Under the pieces are notes generated by a model. The model was given only the letters and a program-made list of their open reading frames with translations, ran no database searches and was not told where the DNA came from. A stretch of 54,987 nt of DNA, taken from contig JAFUSA010000024.1 in the NCBI GenBank assembly GCA_017480745.1, forward strand, positions 1 to 54,987, in the 5' to 3' direction. The stretch comes from Alphaproteobacteria bacterium (GTDB taxonomy: Bacteria > Pseudomonadota > Alphaproteobacteria > RF32 > CAG-239). Shown here piece by piece: positions 7,198 through 15,825 of the stretch (position 1 is the first letter of the stretch; each line of letters begins with the position of its first letter). The position numbers and the translations under genes are program-made.

Positions 7198-7390
7198 AGA
7201 ACTTCGGTTCGGGGCTTTCAACAGCTCTTGTAGAATTCGGTGCTTTGCGTCGTTATTAGGTTTGATAAATATCTCCGATTGGGTCGGGGAGTCTGTGGCG
7301 GATGTTCAGAGCTTTGGCTTAAAGGTTGCAGAAATCATTTAATTCTACATGATTGTTGAACTCCCCTGCCGCCGTTCCGGCGGTTTTTTA
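7198..7390 (+). ncRNA. Type A structured cassette RNA (cassette 3)
   Basis: Hairpin GAAC-TTCG-GTTC at 7199-7210. Long-range helix GGGGCTTTCAACA (7211-7223) pairs with TGTTGAACTCCCC (7354-7366). TGTAGAATT (7229-7237) pairs with AATTCTACA (7341-7349). CGGTGC/GCGTCG forms a hairpin at 7238-7252, and CTCCGA/TCGGGGAG one at 7273-7291. A further stem CTGTGGC/GTTGCAG encloses the GTTCAG..TAAAG hairpin. It ends with a perfect terminator, CCGCCG-TTC-CGGCGG plus T6 (7369-7389). AAGGAA at 7408-7413 then serves the pilin. This is the cleanest copy for structure modelling. Confidence 0.88.
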
Positions 7391-7421
7391 ATTACAACTT
7401 TTCAATAAAGGAAATAAGATT

Positions 7422-8162
7422 ATGAAAAATATTAATTATAATAATGAAAATGGTCGTTCAATGATAGAAATGCTTGGCGTGTTGGCAATTATAGGCGTTT
7501 TATCAGTTGGCGGAATCGCTGGATATTCTAGGGCCATGCAAAAGTATAGAATCAATAAAACGATTGAACAAATAACGCTTATCGCAGGGAATATTCGCAC
7601 ATTCTTTGGATCACAGAGAAATTATGCCGGGGTATATTGCTATGCGCAAGATGGCAATGGTAGGGAACTTTGTTATTCTGGATGTAATGGAGCAGCTGGC
7701 TTTTATACTAACGGATCGCCTAAAACGGAAAACAACGGCTGTCCAGTAATTAAAAAAGCAAAAATAGTACCAGATGATATGATTACTTCAGATGATGAGT
7801 TTGGAATTAAAGCTATCACTAATCCTTTTGGTTATGGAGTTTCTTTATCATATGCTAATAAATCTTTAAATAACGATTATAAGGCATTTATGATTTCTTA
7901 CTGGATAGATAATGATCAAGAAACTTGTATAGACCTTTTAACCCAGGATTGGAGCACATTAGGACAAACAGTGGTCGCTGTTGAAAGATGTTCAGATGGA
8001 ACTAGTGGCTGCGCCGATAAATGGTTTATTCCACCTGCCAATATTGATGATGCGGTTAATACTTGTGACACTCTGACATATTTTATTACATCGTTCGAAT
8101 TATTTATTGATATAGATGTTAATTCTACTTATTGGCAAAGCAGAATCAATCCATCTTCATAG
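7422..8162 (+). CDS. Type IV pilin-like cassette protein (cassette 3)
   Basis: A 246-residue protein with a short 11-residue leader (MKNINYNNENG) cut before RSMIEMLGVLAIIGVL. The helix continues GYSRAMQKYRINKTIEQITLI, with small deviations from the family (SRAMQ for SKAMM). The variable domain has FFGSQRNYAGV, a cysteine-rich insertion near YCYAQDG and YSGCNG, KKAKIVPDDM, ITNPFGYGV and QETCIDLLTQDWS. The six or more cysteines may form disulphides after export. It is convergent with the TPR gene, with a shared terminator between. Upstream lie type A RNA and promoter. Confidence 0.9.
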   Translation: MKNINYNNENGRSMIEMLGVLAIIGVLSVGGIAGYSRAMQKYRINKTIEQITLIAGNIRTFFGSQRNYAGVYCYAQDGNGRELCYSGCNGAAGFYTNGSPKTENNGCPVIKKAKIVPDDMITSDDEFGIKAITNPFGYGVSLSYANKSLNNDYKAFMISYWIDNDQETCIDLLTQDWSTLGQTVVAVERCSDGTSGCADKWFIPPANIDDAVNTCDTLTYFITSFELFIDIDVNSTYWQSRINPSS

Positions 8163-8182
8163 TTTTATAAGATATTTAACAA

Positions 8183-8218
8183 AATATAGCCGACTCTATT
8201 CATAAAGTCGGCTATATT
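8183..8218. terminator. Bidirectional terminator between cassette 3 and the TPR gene
   Basis: AATATAGCCGACT (8183-8195) pairs with AGTCGGCTATATT (8206-8218). It separates two convergent genes. Confidence 0.75.
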
Positions 8219-8249
8219 ATATCATCATACAATTATCAACCTTTTAATT

Positions 8250-9737
8250 TTAATCGTCTGTCGACAATTTTTTCCGTTTTTCTATCAGCTTAATCAGCTC
8301 CTCATCTTGCGTTTGTTTGGCATATTCCAATGCAATTTGCATATTTTCCTTTGCTTGATTGCTGTTGCCGGAAAGATCTTCTATTAGAGCCAAATTAACA
8401 TAATCGGCAACCAAACCACTGCAACGGTTGTGATTTTGTTCCAAGCCTATTGATTGTTGTAACAATACTTTTGCGCGTTGTAAATCTCCGGAGTGCAAAT
8501 ATATCAACCCCAACAGGCTATAAGCATTTGCTGTGTGAAAATTATGATGCTGATATTTAGTAAGTTCAATTATTTTGCGCAATATTTTTTCGGCATCGGA
8601 AAATTTTTTTTGCTTATAAAGCGCTTCGGCGCCCAAATACAAACTTTCAGCGTATGCTGAATAATTACCCTGAGTTAAATAAAGTTTCGCTGCTTGTTTG
8701 CTCAAATTTAAAGTTTTATTATAATATTTTTGCCGAAAAGCGGTTTGCGCCAATAGTTGCAAACTAAAAGCTTTTTGATGAGTATTACATAAAATCTGAT
8801 GCGTATTAAGTGCAGTTGCGGCATATTTATTAGCCTCTTTAAGACGGTTTTGCGTTAAAAATAATAAAGATTGTTGGTTGTTTATATCTGCTTTAAGCGA
8901 GGTGGTAGGAGCTATGGAAAGCGCATGCGTATATTTTTGCTCCGCTTCTGTCGGGCGATTTTCAAACAGCATAAGCATACCATGTGCCGCAATGGTTTTG
9001 GCTAAGTTTTGCTTTAAGTCGAGTTGCTGATAAATTTTTAATGCCGAAGCCAACATAGTGCGCGCAATATCGTTTACACAGCTAACTCTATATATTTCAG
9101 CCAACAGCAGATATGTTTGGGCTTCTTCCGGAGAATAGCGAAGTTTGCGAAATTGTTTAAGTGCTTCCGAAGCGTTGTGTGAGGCTGAAAGCATATCTCC
9201 GTCCGATAAATATGCAAAGGCGGAAATATAATTAAAGTAAGCCCCGGCTTTAAAAGATAATTTTTTTTGAGCTAAAAATTCAACGCTTTGCATATATTCA
9301 GTCAAATCAAAAAGCGTATGTGCCATAAGCGGATAATATACACCATATTGTGGATGTTGTAAAAATTTTTTCTTTTGCCGTGCGATGGTTTTATAAGCTT
9401 TTGCTGTATTTGTGTGCGCCATAAGCAAAAGGGCTAAATAATTATCTTGTTTTTTTATAAGTTTGACGGCTTTTTCTATTCTGCCACCAACCAAATTAGT
9501 CAGTGCAAGACGATATTTCGCGCCAAAATGGACATAAAGCAAAGTGGTGCATCGTTTCAATATTGCCGAGGAAAATATTTGCGGATACTCATTTTTTTGT
9601 TGTCGACGCAAAACGTTAAGAATTACCAATTTTTGCAAATATTTCAGGCGAGTACGCCAATACCATATCGCTATCGGAGCAAAAAGAGCGACAAAAAATA
9701 AAAACAAGTATATATATTCAAAATTTTTCATTAACAT
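8250..9737 (-). CDS. Membrane-anchored tetratricopeptide repeat protein
   Basis: A 495-residue protein. Residues about 8-27 form one membrane segment (YLFLFFVALFAPIAIWYW), followed by a basic stretch. The rest is almost wholly helical and has many TPR-like units, for example ALLMAHTNTAKAYKTIARQ, AQTYLLLAEIYRVSCVNDIA and ANAYSLLGLIYLHSGDLQRA. It probably works as a protein-protein interaction scaffold on the cytoplasmic or periplasmic face of the membrane. No partner is evident from the neighbours. An in-frame ATG at 9731 is an alternative start. Confidence 0.75.
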   Translation of the reverse strand: MLMKNFEYIYLFLFFVALFAPIAIWYWRTRLKYLQKLVILNVLRRQQKNEYPQIFSSAILKRCTTLLYVHFGAKYRLALTNLVGGRIEKAVKLIKKQDNYLALLLMAHTNTAKAYKTIARQKKKFLQHPQYGVYYPLMAHTLFDLTEYMQSVEFLAQKKLSFKAGAYFNYISAFAYLSDGDMLSASHNASEALKQFRKLRYSPEEAQTYLLLAEIYRVSCVNDIARTMLASALKIYQQLDLKQNLAKTIAAHGMLMLFENRPTEAEQKYTHALSIAPTTSLKADINNQQSLLFLTQNRLKEANKYAATALNTHQILCNTHQKAFSLQLLAQTAFRQKYYNKTLNLSKQAAKLYLTQGNYSAYAESLYLGAEALYKQKKFSDAEKILRKIIELTKYQHHNFHTANAYSLLGLIYLHSGDLQRAKVLLQQSIGLEQNHNRCSGLVADYVNLALIEDLSGNSNQAKENMQIALEYAKQTQDEELIKLIEKRKKLSTDD

Positions 9738-9799
9738 TTACATTATGTTAGCATTTAATCTCTATATTATCAACAGTATAATATAAGGAATTTTTGAAA

Positions 9800-12235
9800 A
9801 TGGCTATTACAAAATTAAATTCTAACCAACTTTATCGCAAATGTGATGCAAGTAAATTTGATTTTAATTCTACGGCAGATTTAGAAGAACGTCTGTCCGC
9901 TCTTGGACAAGACAGGGCAATAAGCGCGGTTGAGCTGGGGATACACATAAAATCACGAGGATATAATTTGTTTTGTTTGGGACCGGAGGGAACCGGCAAA
10001 ACAAGTTTGGTAAAACGAGTTTTGGAAAAAGAGGCAAAAAATCGTAAAACTCCGGACGATTGGGCTTATGTGTATAATTTTGATGAGCCGTATAAGCCGA
10101 TAGCAATTAGCTTTCCTGCCGGTCAGGCTTGTGATTTTGCCGATGATATAGATGAATTGATAGATGAGCTTTCAACCAATTTACCGGCTTTGATTGAATC
10201 TGACGAATATAAGGCGGCACTTTCAATTATCAAACAAAAATATAAATCTAAAAAAGAAGAATATATCAATGTGTTGCAAAAAAAAGCCAAAGGAAAAAGA
10301 GTTTCTTTGTTGCATATGCAAATGGGGCTGGTGGTTGCTCCTATGAAAGACGGGGAAGTTTTAAGCCCGGATGCTTTTGATGAGTTGCCGGAAGATGAGA
10401 AAAAGCTCGTTATGGATGATTTGAACCAAATGCAGGAAGAAATTGAAAATGCAACGCAAGATTTACCTCGTTGGGAAGAAAAACAAAAAAAAGAAATTAC
10501 CTCTTTGCGCGAAAAGTTTGTTAAAGCAGCGGTAAAAGAACCAATTGATGAATTACGCAAAAAATATAAGGGGCAAACACAGGCAATTAAGTTTTTGAAG
10601 TCAATTCAGCAACATATTTTGGATAATGTGGACGATTTCGTTCCCGAAGATAAGGAAAAAATACCGTCCGGAGGTAATGAAGATGATCCGTTGCAAGTTT
10701 TGCTCAGCAAAATGAAACAACCGGAAGATGATAAATTTGATAAACTCAAAGTCAATGTTATTGTTAAAAATGTGCCAAATTCCGGTGCACCGATTATTAC
10801 TCTGGATCATCCGACACAGGGCAATTTGGTGGGAAAAGTGGAGAGAATCCAGCAATATGGTGCATTATTGACAGATTTTACGTTAATCAAAGCCGGTGCT
10901 TTGCACTGTGCTAACGGCGGTTTTATTTTGCTTGATGCGCGAAAAGTTTTGGAACAGCCGTTTGCGTGGGATTCATTGAAACGGGCGATTGCTTCCAAGC
11001 GCATTAAAATTGAGGCGCCAAGTGAAGAAACAAGTTTTACCACAATTTCACTTGATCCGGAGCCGATTCCGCTGGATGTTAAAGTTGTATTGACCGGCGA
11101 TTTTGATATTTATGAACTATTATGTGAACGTGATCCTGATTTTCGTGACTTTTTTAAAGTGGCAGCCGATTTTGGCGTAATTATGGATAGAACGGAAGAA
11201 AATGAAATTGAGTATGCCAAATTAATCGGTTCGCTTTCTAAGAAAAAAGGTTTGCGCTCGCTTAATCGACAAGCCGTAGCTCGGGTAATAGAATATGCCT
11301 CTCGTTTGGCTGATGATTCCAACAAATTAACGGCGCATATTTCGTCCATTGGTGATTTATTACGTGAAGCCGACTATTGGGCGCGCAAATCTAACTCTAA
11401 GCAAATCGGTAAAAATCATATTGATCAGGCTGTTGAAGCACAGATTTATCGTTCTGACAGAATAAAAAAAGCTATGTTGGAACAAATTGATAAAGGCACT
11501 ATTTTGATGGATGTTAAAGGTAAAAGAGTTGGTCAAATCAATGGTCTGGTAGTATATGATTTTTCCGAATATTCTTTTGGCAAGCCGGCACGTATTACTT
11601 CGCAAGTGCGCATAGGCAAGGGCGATTTTGTGGATATTGAACGCGAGATTTCCATGAGCGGACCAATACACACCAAAGGAGTGTTGATTCTTAAATCATT
11701 AATTGCCAATCGTTTTGCTAAACATTCTCCTCTTTCACTTTCGGCATCTATTGTATTTGAACAATCGTATGGCGGTGTTGATGGAGATAGTGCTTCTTCT
11801 ACCGAATATTATTGTTTGCTCTCGGCAATTTCCGGATTGCCAATTAAACAAAATATTGCGGTAACCGGTTCAATTAATCAGTTTGGCGAGATTCAGCCAA
11901 TCGGTGGTGTAAACGAAAAGATAGAAGGCTTTTTTGATGTTTGCAATCATAGTGGATTAACCGGCGATCAAGGAGTTATTATTCCGCGCACTAATGTTGA
12001 AAATCTTATGTTAAGAGCCGATATTCTGCAAGCAGTGGAAGAGGGTAAATTTACTATTTATGCTATTGATACGGTAGATGATGGTATAGAAATTTTAACC
12101 GGAGTAAAAGCCGGTAAACTCAATGCCAAAGGTGAGTATCCGAAAAACAGTGTAAATTATTTAGTGCAAAAAAGTTTACAGGAATTTTACGCTGATTATG
12201 CCCGCTATGCTAAAGAAACGCATGGTTGCATGTAG
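9800..12235 (+). CDS. Lon-related (YcbZ/LonB-like) ATP-dependent protease
   Basis: An 812-residue AAA+ protease of the Lon-related family that includes E. coli YcbZ. The Walker A motif is GPEGTGKTS near residue 59. An inserted helical region rich in Lys/Glu follows (about 130-280). The C-terminal S16 peptidase domain has the catalytic Ser in VDGDSASSTEYY and the Lys in GGVNEKIEGFF. It lacks the N-terminal LAN domain of classical Lon. The start is set at ATG 9800 because AAGGAA lies at 9785-9790; the TTG at 9794 is less likely. Cassette 4 is convergent downstream. Confidence 0.9.
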   Translation: MAITKLNSNQLYRKCDASKFDFNSTADLEERLSALGQDRAISAVELGIHIKSRGYNLFCLGPEGTGKTSLVKRVLEKEAKNRKTPDDWAYVYNFDEPYKPIAISFPAGQACDFADDIDELIDELSTNLPALIESDEYKAALSIIKQKYKSKKEEYINVLQKKAKGKRVSLLHMQMGLVVAPMKDGEVLSPDAFDELPEDEKKLVMDDLNQMQEEIENATQDLPRWEEKQKKEITSLREKFVKAAVKEPIDELRKKYKGQTQAIKFLKSIQQHILDNVDDFVPEDKEKIPSGGNEDDPLQVLLSKMKQPEDDKFDKLKVNVIVKNVPNSGAPIITLDHPTQGNLVGKVERIQQYGALLTDFTLIKAGALHCANGGFILLDARKVLEQPFAWDSLKRAIASKRIKIEAPSEETSFTTISLDPEPIPLDVKVVLTGDFDIYELLCERDPDFRDFFKVAADFGVIMDRTEENEIEYAKLIGSLSKKKGLRSLNRQAVARVIEYASRLADDSNKLTAHISSIGDLLREADYWARKSNSKQIGKNHIDQAVEAQIYRSDRIKKAMLEQIDKGTILMDVKGKRVGQINGLVVYDFSEYSFGKPARITSQVRIGKGDFVDIEREISMSGPIHTKGVLILKSLIANRFAKHSPLSLSASIVFEQSYGGVDGDSASSTEYYCLLSAISGLPIKQNIAVTGSINQFGEIQPIGGVNEKIEGFFDVCNHSGLTGDQGVIIPRTNVENLMLRADILQAVEEGKFTIYAIDTVDDGIEILTGVKAGKLNAKGEYPKNSVNYLVQKSLQEFYADYARYAKETHGCM

Positions 12236-12259
12236 TTTTGATGTCTGTTGAAAAGTAAA

Positions 12260-12287
12260 CCGCCGGCGCTTGTGAGGGCGTCGGCGG
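12260..12287 (-). repeat. GC palindrome at the 3' end of cassette 4
   Basis: CCGCCGGCGC (12260-12269) and GCGTCGGCGG (12278-12287) pair around TTGTGAGG. The 3' flank, including GTTAA.GAAATTAAATCC before it on the pilin strand, is almost the same as in cassette 1. Confidence 0.8.
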
Positions 12288-12299
12288 GATTTAATTTCC

Positions 12300-12998
12300 T
12301 TAACGTTCGCCTAATTGGTCAGTCCAATAAGTTGAGTTGGCATCTACATCAAAATATAACCATATTTCATTTTCATCACTACAATATTGTGTGGCAATGT
12401 CTAAGTCAGCAGGAGTTTTGCTGTTATAGGAGTCATTGATATTGATTATAGAAGCTCCGGCATTGCTCCAATCATGAGTTGCTAACTCAATACATGCTTC
12501 TTGTGGAAGACCATAGTAATAAATACCAAATGCCTGATTATCCCTGCTTTTAGCTTTATTTGTTACATATAAACCACCCCCGTAACCAAAAGGATTGGTA
12601 ATAGACATAATCTTGCCATCAGTTACGGTAATCATTTCATCAGGGAATATTTTAGCTTTTTTAACTATCGGACAGCCATCGTTGGCAGATTGTCCTGTGC
12701 AACCGGAGGCGGGGCAAGTGCCATCAACATAAGAACTACCGCAATACACTCCGATATAGTTCTTCTGTGGTCCCCAAAAGGCACGCACATTACCGGCAAT
12801 CAAAGTGATTTGTTCAATGGTTTTATTGATGCGATACTTCATCATCGCTTTTGAATATCCGGCGATTCCTCCAACCGATAACACGCCGATGATGGCAAGC
12901 ACTCCCAACATTTCTATCATTGAACGACCGCTCTGTGCATTTTTCGTCATTGCGAGCGCAGTGTGGCAATCTGTATTTTTTATCTCTAAGTTTCTCAT
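12300..12998 (-). CDS. Type IV pilin-like cassette protein (cassette 4)
   Basis: A 232-residue protein with a 24-residue leader, MRNLEIKNTDCHTALAMTKN plus AQSG, then RSMIEMLGVLAIIGVL. The leader segment CHTALAMTK is encoded by a palindromic repeat (ATTGCCACACTGCG..CGCAATGACG type) inserted in frame. The mature domain is the FWGPQKNYIGV subtype, with cysteines around GSSYVDGTCPASGC, KKAKIFPDEM and QEACIELATHDWS. The sequence is very similar to cassette 1 through to the stop. It is convergent with the Lon-like gene. It is the only complete copy that joins the FWGPQ pilin subtype to a type A RNA. Confidence 0.9.
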   Translation of the reverse strand: MRNLEIKNTDCHTALAMTKNAQSGRSMIEMLGVLAIIGVLSVGGIAGYSKAMMKYRINKTIEQITLIAGNVRAFWGPQKNYIGVYCGSSYVDGTCPASGCTGQSANDGCPIVKKAKIFPDEMITVTDGKIMSITNPFGYGGGLYVTNKAKSRDNQAFGIYYYGLPQEACIELATHDWSNAGASIININDSYNSKTPADLDIATQYCSDENEIWLYFDVDANSTYWTDQLGER

Positions 12999-13030
12999 AA
13001 ATTTATCTCCTTTGCTAATAGTTATACATT

Positions 13031-13229
13031 AAAAAATTGACCGTCAAACGGCGGTCGGGAGAGTTCGAAAATCATATGTTTCTAAATGATCCGCTCAACC
13101 TTTAGACATAAGTCCTGAACATCCGCAGAGCGCTCCCCAACCCAGGTCGGAGATATATCAAATGTAAATAACGACGTATATACGCCGAGAAACATAAGAG
13201 CTTTCGAAGGCTCTCGAACCGAAGTTCTG
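13031..13229 (-). ncRNA. Type A structured cassette RNA (cassette 4)
   Basis: On the minus strand: hairpin GAAC-TTCG-GTTC (13216-13227), outer helix GAGAG..TTCGAAA with TTTTCGAA..CTC, variable helix TATGTTTC/GAAACATA, hairpin CGGCGTA..ACGTCG, hairpin CTCCGAC..GTTGGGGAG, and the GTTCAGGAC..GTCTAAAG element. The 3' hairpin GACCGCC..GACGGTC with TTTTTT (13031-13056) is terminator-like. Confidence 0.87.
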
Positions 13230-13234
13230 CTCTT

Positions 13235-13262
13235 ATCATATCACAAAAAACTTAAAAGTCAA
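13235..13262 (-). promoter_or_regulatory. Cassette 4 promoter
   Basis: Minus strand TTGACT (13257-13262), 16-nt spacer, TATGAT (13235-13240). Confidence 0.75.
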
Positions 13263-13299
13263 ACTGTTTTTGCATAAATGTTTAATGCAAAGCGCGTTT

Positions 13300-14223
13300 T
13301 CACAACCAATTACGCAGTTTCTTGCTCATTTCTTTTAACAGGTGCGGAGTAGAATGTCCGTAATCCGGTAGAATTGTCAATTCAGATTTAGGTAATGCCT
13401 GATGCAAATCCCATGCCTGTTTAACCGGACAGCAAAAATCCATACGGTTATGATAAATAAGTGTTGGAATGTCTTTTATTTTAGCGGAATTTTCCAATAT
13501 CTGATTGCGCGAAATAAAATATTCGTTTTGATCATAGTAAAAAGCAATTTGTGCCGATTTTATCTGTTCCGGAGAGGCCTCTTCAAGCTCGCATAAATGA
13601 GGAGCAAGTTGGCCTAACTGATATTCATAAGAACCAAGATACGACAAAGCTTTCAAATTATCTTTTATGCGTGGCGAAAACATCAAATTGTGATATTCTT
13701 TGTAAATATCGTTGCGGCGAACTTGTTGGCGCATTTCGTGCCACAAATCAGGATAAAAGCGCTCGCTTTCCTTATTTACCCAACCATAATCCTCCGGTCG
13801 TGCCAAAAATATGGAAGAAATAACTATATTGCTTATCATTTGCGGTTGCGCTTCGGCAAAAAGCAAAGTTAGCGTTGAACCCCATGAAGCACCATGTAGA
13901 ATAAGACGAGTTTCAATTTTTAAATATTCTAACAGACGCAAGGCATCTAAAATAGTGTTGGATGTTTCGTTGCGATAGAATAGGTCATTAAATTGCGACA
14001 TTCCGCAACCACGCTGATCAAATTGTATAAAGCGGTACTTTTTAAGATTAAACATTTTGGCGTATTTAGGACGCGAAGAACCACCCGGGCCACCGTGAAA
14101 TGATAAAACAGGAATTCCTTGCGGATTGCCATATTGATAGTAATAAATCGCATGACCATCACGTTCAGACATATATCCTTCGTCAAAAGGTTTCGGCTCA
14201 CGTTTAAATAAATCCCATAACAT
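13300..14223 (-). CDS. pip: Prolyl aminopeptidase (proline iminopeptidase), S33 family
   Basis: A 307-residue alpha/beta hydrolase that removes N-terminal proline from peptides. The oxyanion motif is HGGPGGSSRPKY, followed by FIQFDQRGCGMSQF. The nucleophile elbow is GASWGSTL with the catalytic Ser. The C-terminal Asp/His are in NRMDFCCPV and DYGHSTPH. There is no signal peptide, so it is cytosolic. It is the last gene of a likely three-gene unit with the DUF192 and ELM1-like genes upstream (12 and 32 nt gaps). Confidence 0.88.
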   Translation of the reverse strand: MLWDLFKREPKPFDEGYMSERDGHAIYYYQYGNPQGIPVLSFHGGPGGSSRPKYAKMFNLKKYRFIQFDQRGCGMSQFNDLFYRNETSNTILDALRLLEYLKIETRLILHGASWGSTLTLLFAEAQPQMISNIVISSIFLARPEDYGWVNKESERFYPDLWHEMRQQVRRNDIYKEYHNLMFSPRIKDNLKALSYLGSYEYQLGQLAPHLCELEEASPEQIKSAQIAFYYDQNEYFISRNQILENSAKIKDIPTLIYHNRMDFCCPVKQAWDLHQALPKSELTILPDYGHSTPHLLKEMSKKLRNWL

Positions 14224-14235
14224 TATGATTTTCCC

Positions 14236-14727
14236 TTATTTTATATTGATTATATCGCCGACTTTTATATGGTTTTTCCGGCTTTGTCCGCCGTTTATTT
14301 CTAAAATAACCCTTGGTCTTTTAGGTGGATAAATCGGAGATAAGTCATTGGGTTTGGCGTTTTCGTGAATATAAAATATTTCGCCTTTTTCATCGGCAAA
14401 AATCATATCTAACGGAATTAATGTATCTTTCATCCACATTGCTACTTCAACATCGGCCGGAACAATAGAGGCATCAAATAAAAATCCGCTGTTTTCATCC
14501 AAACTTGTTCTGCCCATCAATCCATGATACATATCTTCCATATTTTCAGCAACTTCAACTCTGTATGTATGGCGAGGTTTGCCGTCGGCCCCTAAAATGT
14601 TGATTTCCCCGTCAATATTTTGCAGATTCAAAAAGCTATCATCTTCCTGTGAACAGGCTGTTATTCCCGCAATTAAACAAAGAACTGACAAAATTATTTT
14701 AGCTTTGCGCAATGTTTTTCTCCTCAC
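14236..14727 (-). CDS. DUF192 family lipoprotein
   Basis: A 163-residue protein with a signal peptide ending in the lipobox ITAC (Cys about residue 25). The body matches DUF192: EVAENMEDMYHGLMGRTSLDENSGFLF in segments, MWMKDTLIPLDMIFAD, and VILEINGGQSRKNHIKVGD. Proteins of this family are small exported beta-barrel domains of unclear biochemical role. It probably sits on the inner leaflet of the outer membrane or on the inner membrane. It is co-directional with its neighbours on both sides. Confidence 0.85.
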   Translation of the reverse strand: MRRKTLRKAKIILSVLCLIAGITACSQEDDSFLNLQNIDGEINILGADGKPRHTYRVEVAENMEDMYHGLMGRTSLDENSGFLFDASIVPADVEVAMWMKDTLIPLDMIFADEKGEIFYIHENAKPNDLSPIYPPKRPRVILEINGGQSRKNHIKVGDIINIK

Positions 14728-14759
14728 AAGGTTATGATTGTATTATATATGAAATTTTA

Positions 14760-15734
14760 TTAAAGCTTCTCTATTAATTCAGCTATTTCACTGGCAGAAT
14801 TGAGTTTTGACTGTGGCTGGAAGGTGGCTGCGGTGTCATCATCCAGCAAAACAGCGCATTTTTTATCAAGCATAGATTGCACAAAACGAAAATGCTTCGG
14901 AGTCATCCAGTTATTACTGCCGATAAATAAATATAACGGTTTGCCGGTGCCTGTGGCTTCACAACACATGGAAACCGAATCGCCGGTAACAACAATATTA
15001 TCAGCACAAGCTAAAAAACCGCTATACGGATTTTTGCGTGTATCCCCCCACAAATAAGCATATTGAGGAATGCCTTGCAATTCGTTCATAATGATATTTT
15101 GCGCTTCCTCACCGGTGCGGCGTGAAGTGGTAATTAATATCGAACCGCCGATTTGCTTTTTCAAACGGCAGATAGCTTCGGCGAATTTTAGAGCATCTTG
15201 CGGCGGAAAAGGTCTTTTTTTAATGGCCCCTCCCACAATTACTGCTGTTAGCGGTCGTGGCAAAGAAGCAAATTCATTTTGCCATTCTGTCCGCGCTTTA
15301 TCCAAATATTCCTTAGTTACGCGATGCGGGCAACCGACAATATAATGAATATTAGCAGTATACTTTTTATTTTTATCATGTTCCGGCACAACAACCAACG
15401 AAAAATCGTTTAAGCCACTGTTACCTGGGTGCATAAGTTGAATAAGTTTTGTTTGCGGAGATTGCTTTTTAATATAGCGAGCAATCGGAGCCGTACGCCT
15501 GCTGATAGAAAGCACATAATCAGGATACGGTGCCGAGATTTCGGCTTTACTTTCCTCAGTAATACCTAAAAGTGAAGCGCCACGGATAAAGTTAGGTAAC
15601 GCCGCCCAGCGATTATATACTATATTTTTTTCAACAACGGAAAATTTACTTTCATCAAGCGCGCCAATCACTCCCAAAGCTTGACTCACACTGCCACGAC
15701 GATCATCCATCAATGTCCATAAAATTTTTGCCAT
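14760..15734 (-). CDS. ELM1/DUF1022 family protein
   Basis: A 324-residue protein of the mitochondrial-fission ELM1 family, common in alphaproteobacteria and with a GT-B glycosyltransferase-like fold. Visible landmarks are MAKILWTLMDDRRGSVSQ, SISRRTAPIARYIKK, LIQLMHPG, GGAIKKRPFP, ITTSRRTG, and VVTGDSVSMCCEATGTGKPLY. The start is placed at MAKILW because GGAG lies just upstream on the minus strand. The longer upstream frame overlaps the divergent small gene and is less likely. The bacterial function is not established; a role in envelope glycan or LPS biology is possible. Confidence 0.8.
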   Translation of the reverse strand: MAKILWTLMDDRRGSVSQALGVIGALDESKFSVVEKNIVYNRWAALPNFIRGASLLGITEESKAEISAPYPDYVLSISRRTAPIARYIKKQSPQTKLIQLMHPGNSGLNDFSLVVVPEHDKNKKYTANIHYIVGCPHRVTKEYLDKARTEWQNEFASLPRPLTAVIVGGAIKKRPFPPQDALKFAEAICRLKKQIGGSILITTSRRTGEEAQNIIMNELQGIPQYAYLWGDTRKNPYSGFLACADNIVVTGDSVSMCCEATGTGKPLYLFIGSNNWMTPKHFRFVQSMLDKKCAVLLDDDTAATFQPQSKLNSASEIAELIEKL

Positions 15735-15825
15735 AATTTTTCTCCGCAATATTTTATTTTGCTTTTTATGTAGTATATGATATATGAAAATAAAGCAAGT
15801 TTTTTTTAACATAAGGAGAAAAACA

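Noticed and set aside
12260-12287. GC palindromes as integron attC sites
   Set aside because: They lack the GTTRRRY core and paired simple sites of attC, no integrase is present, and the cassettes have their own promoters and either orientation.
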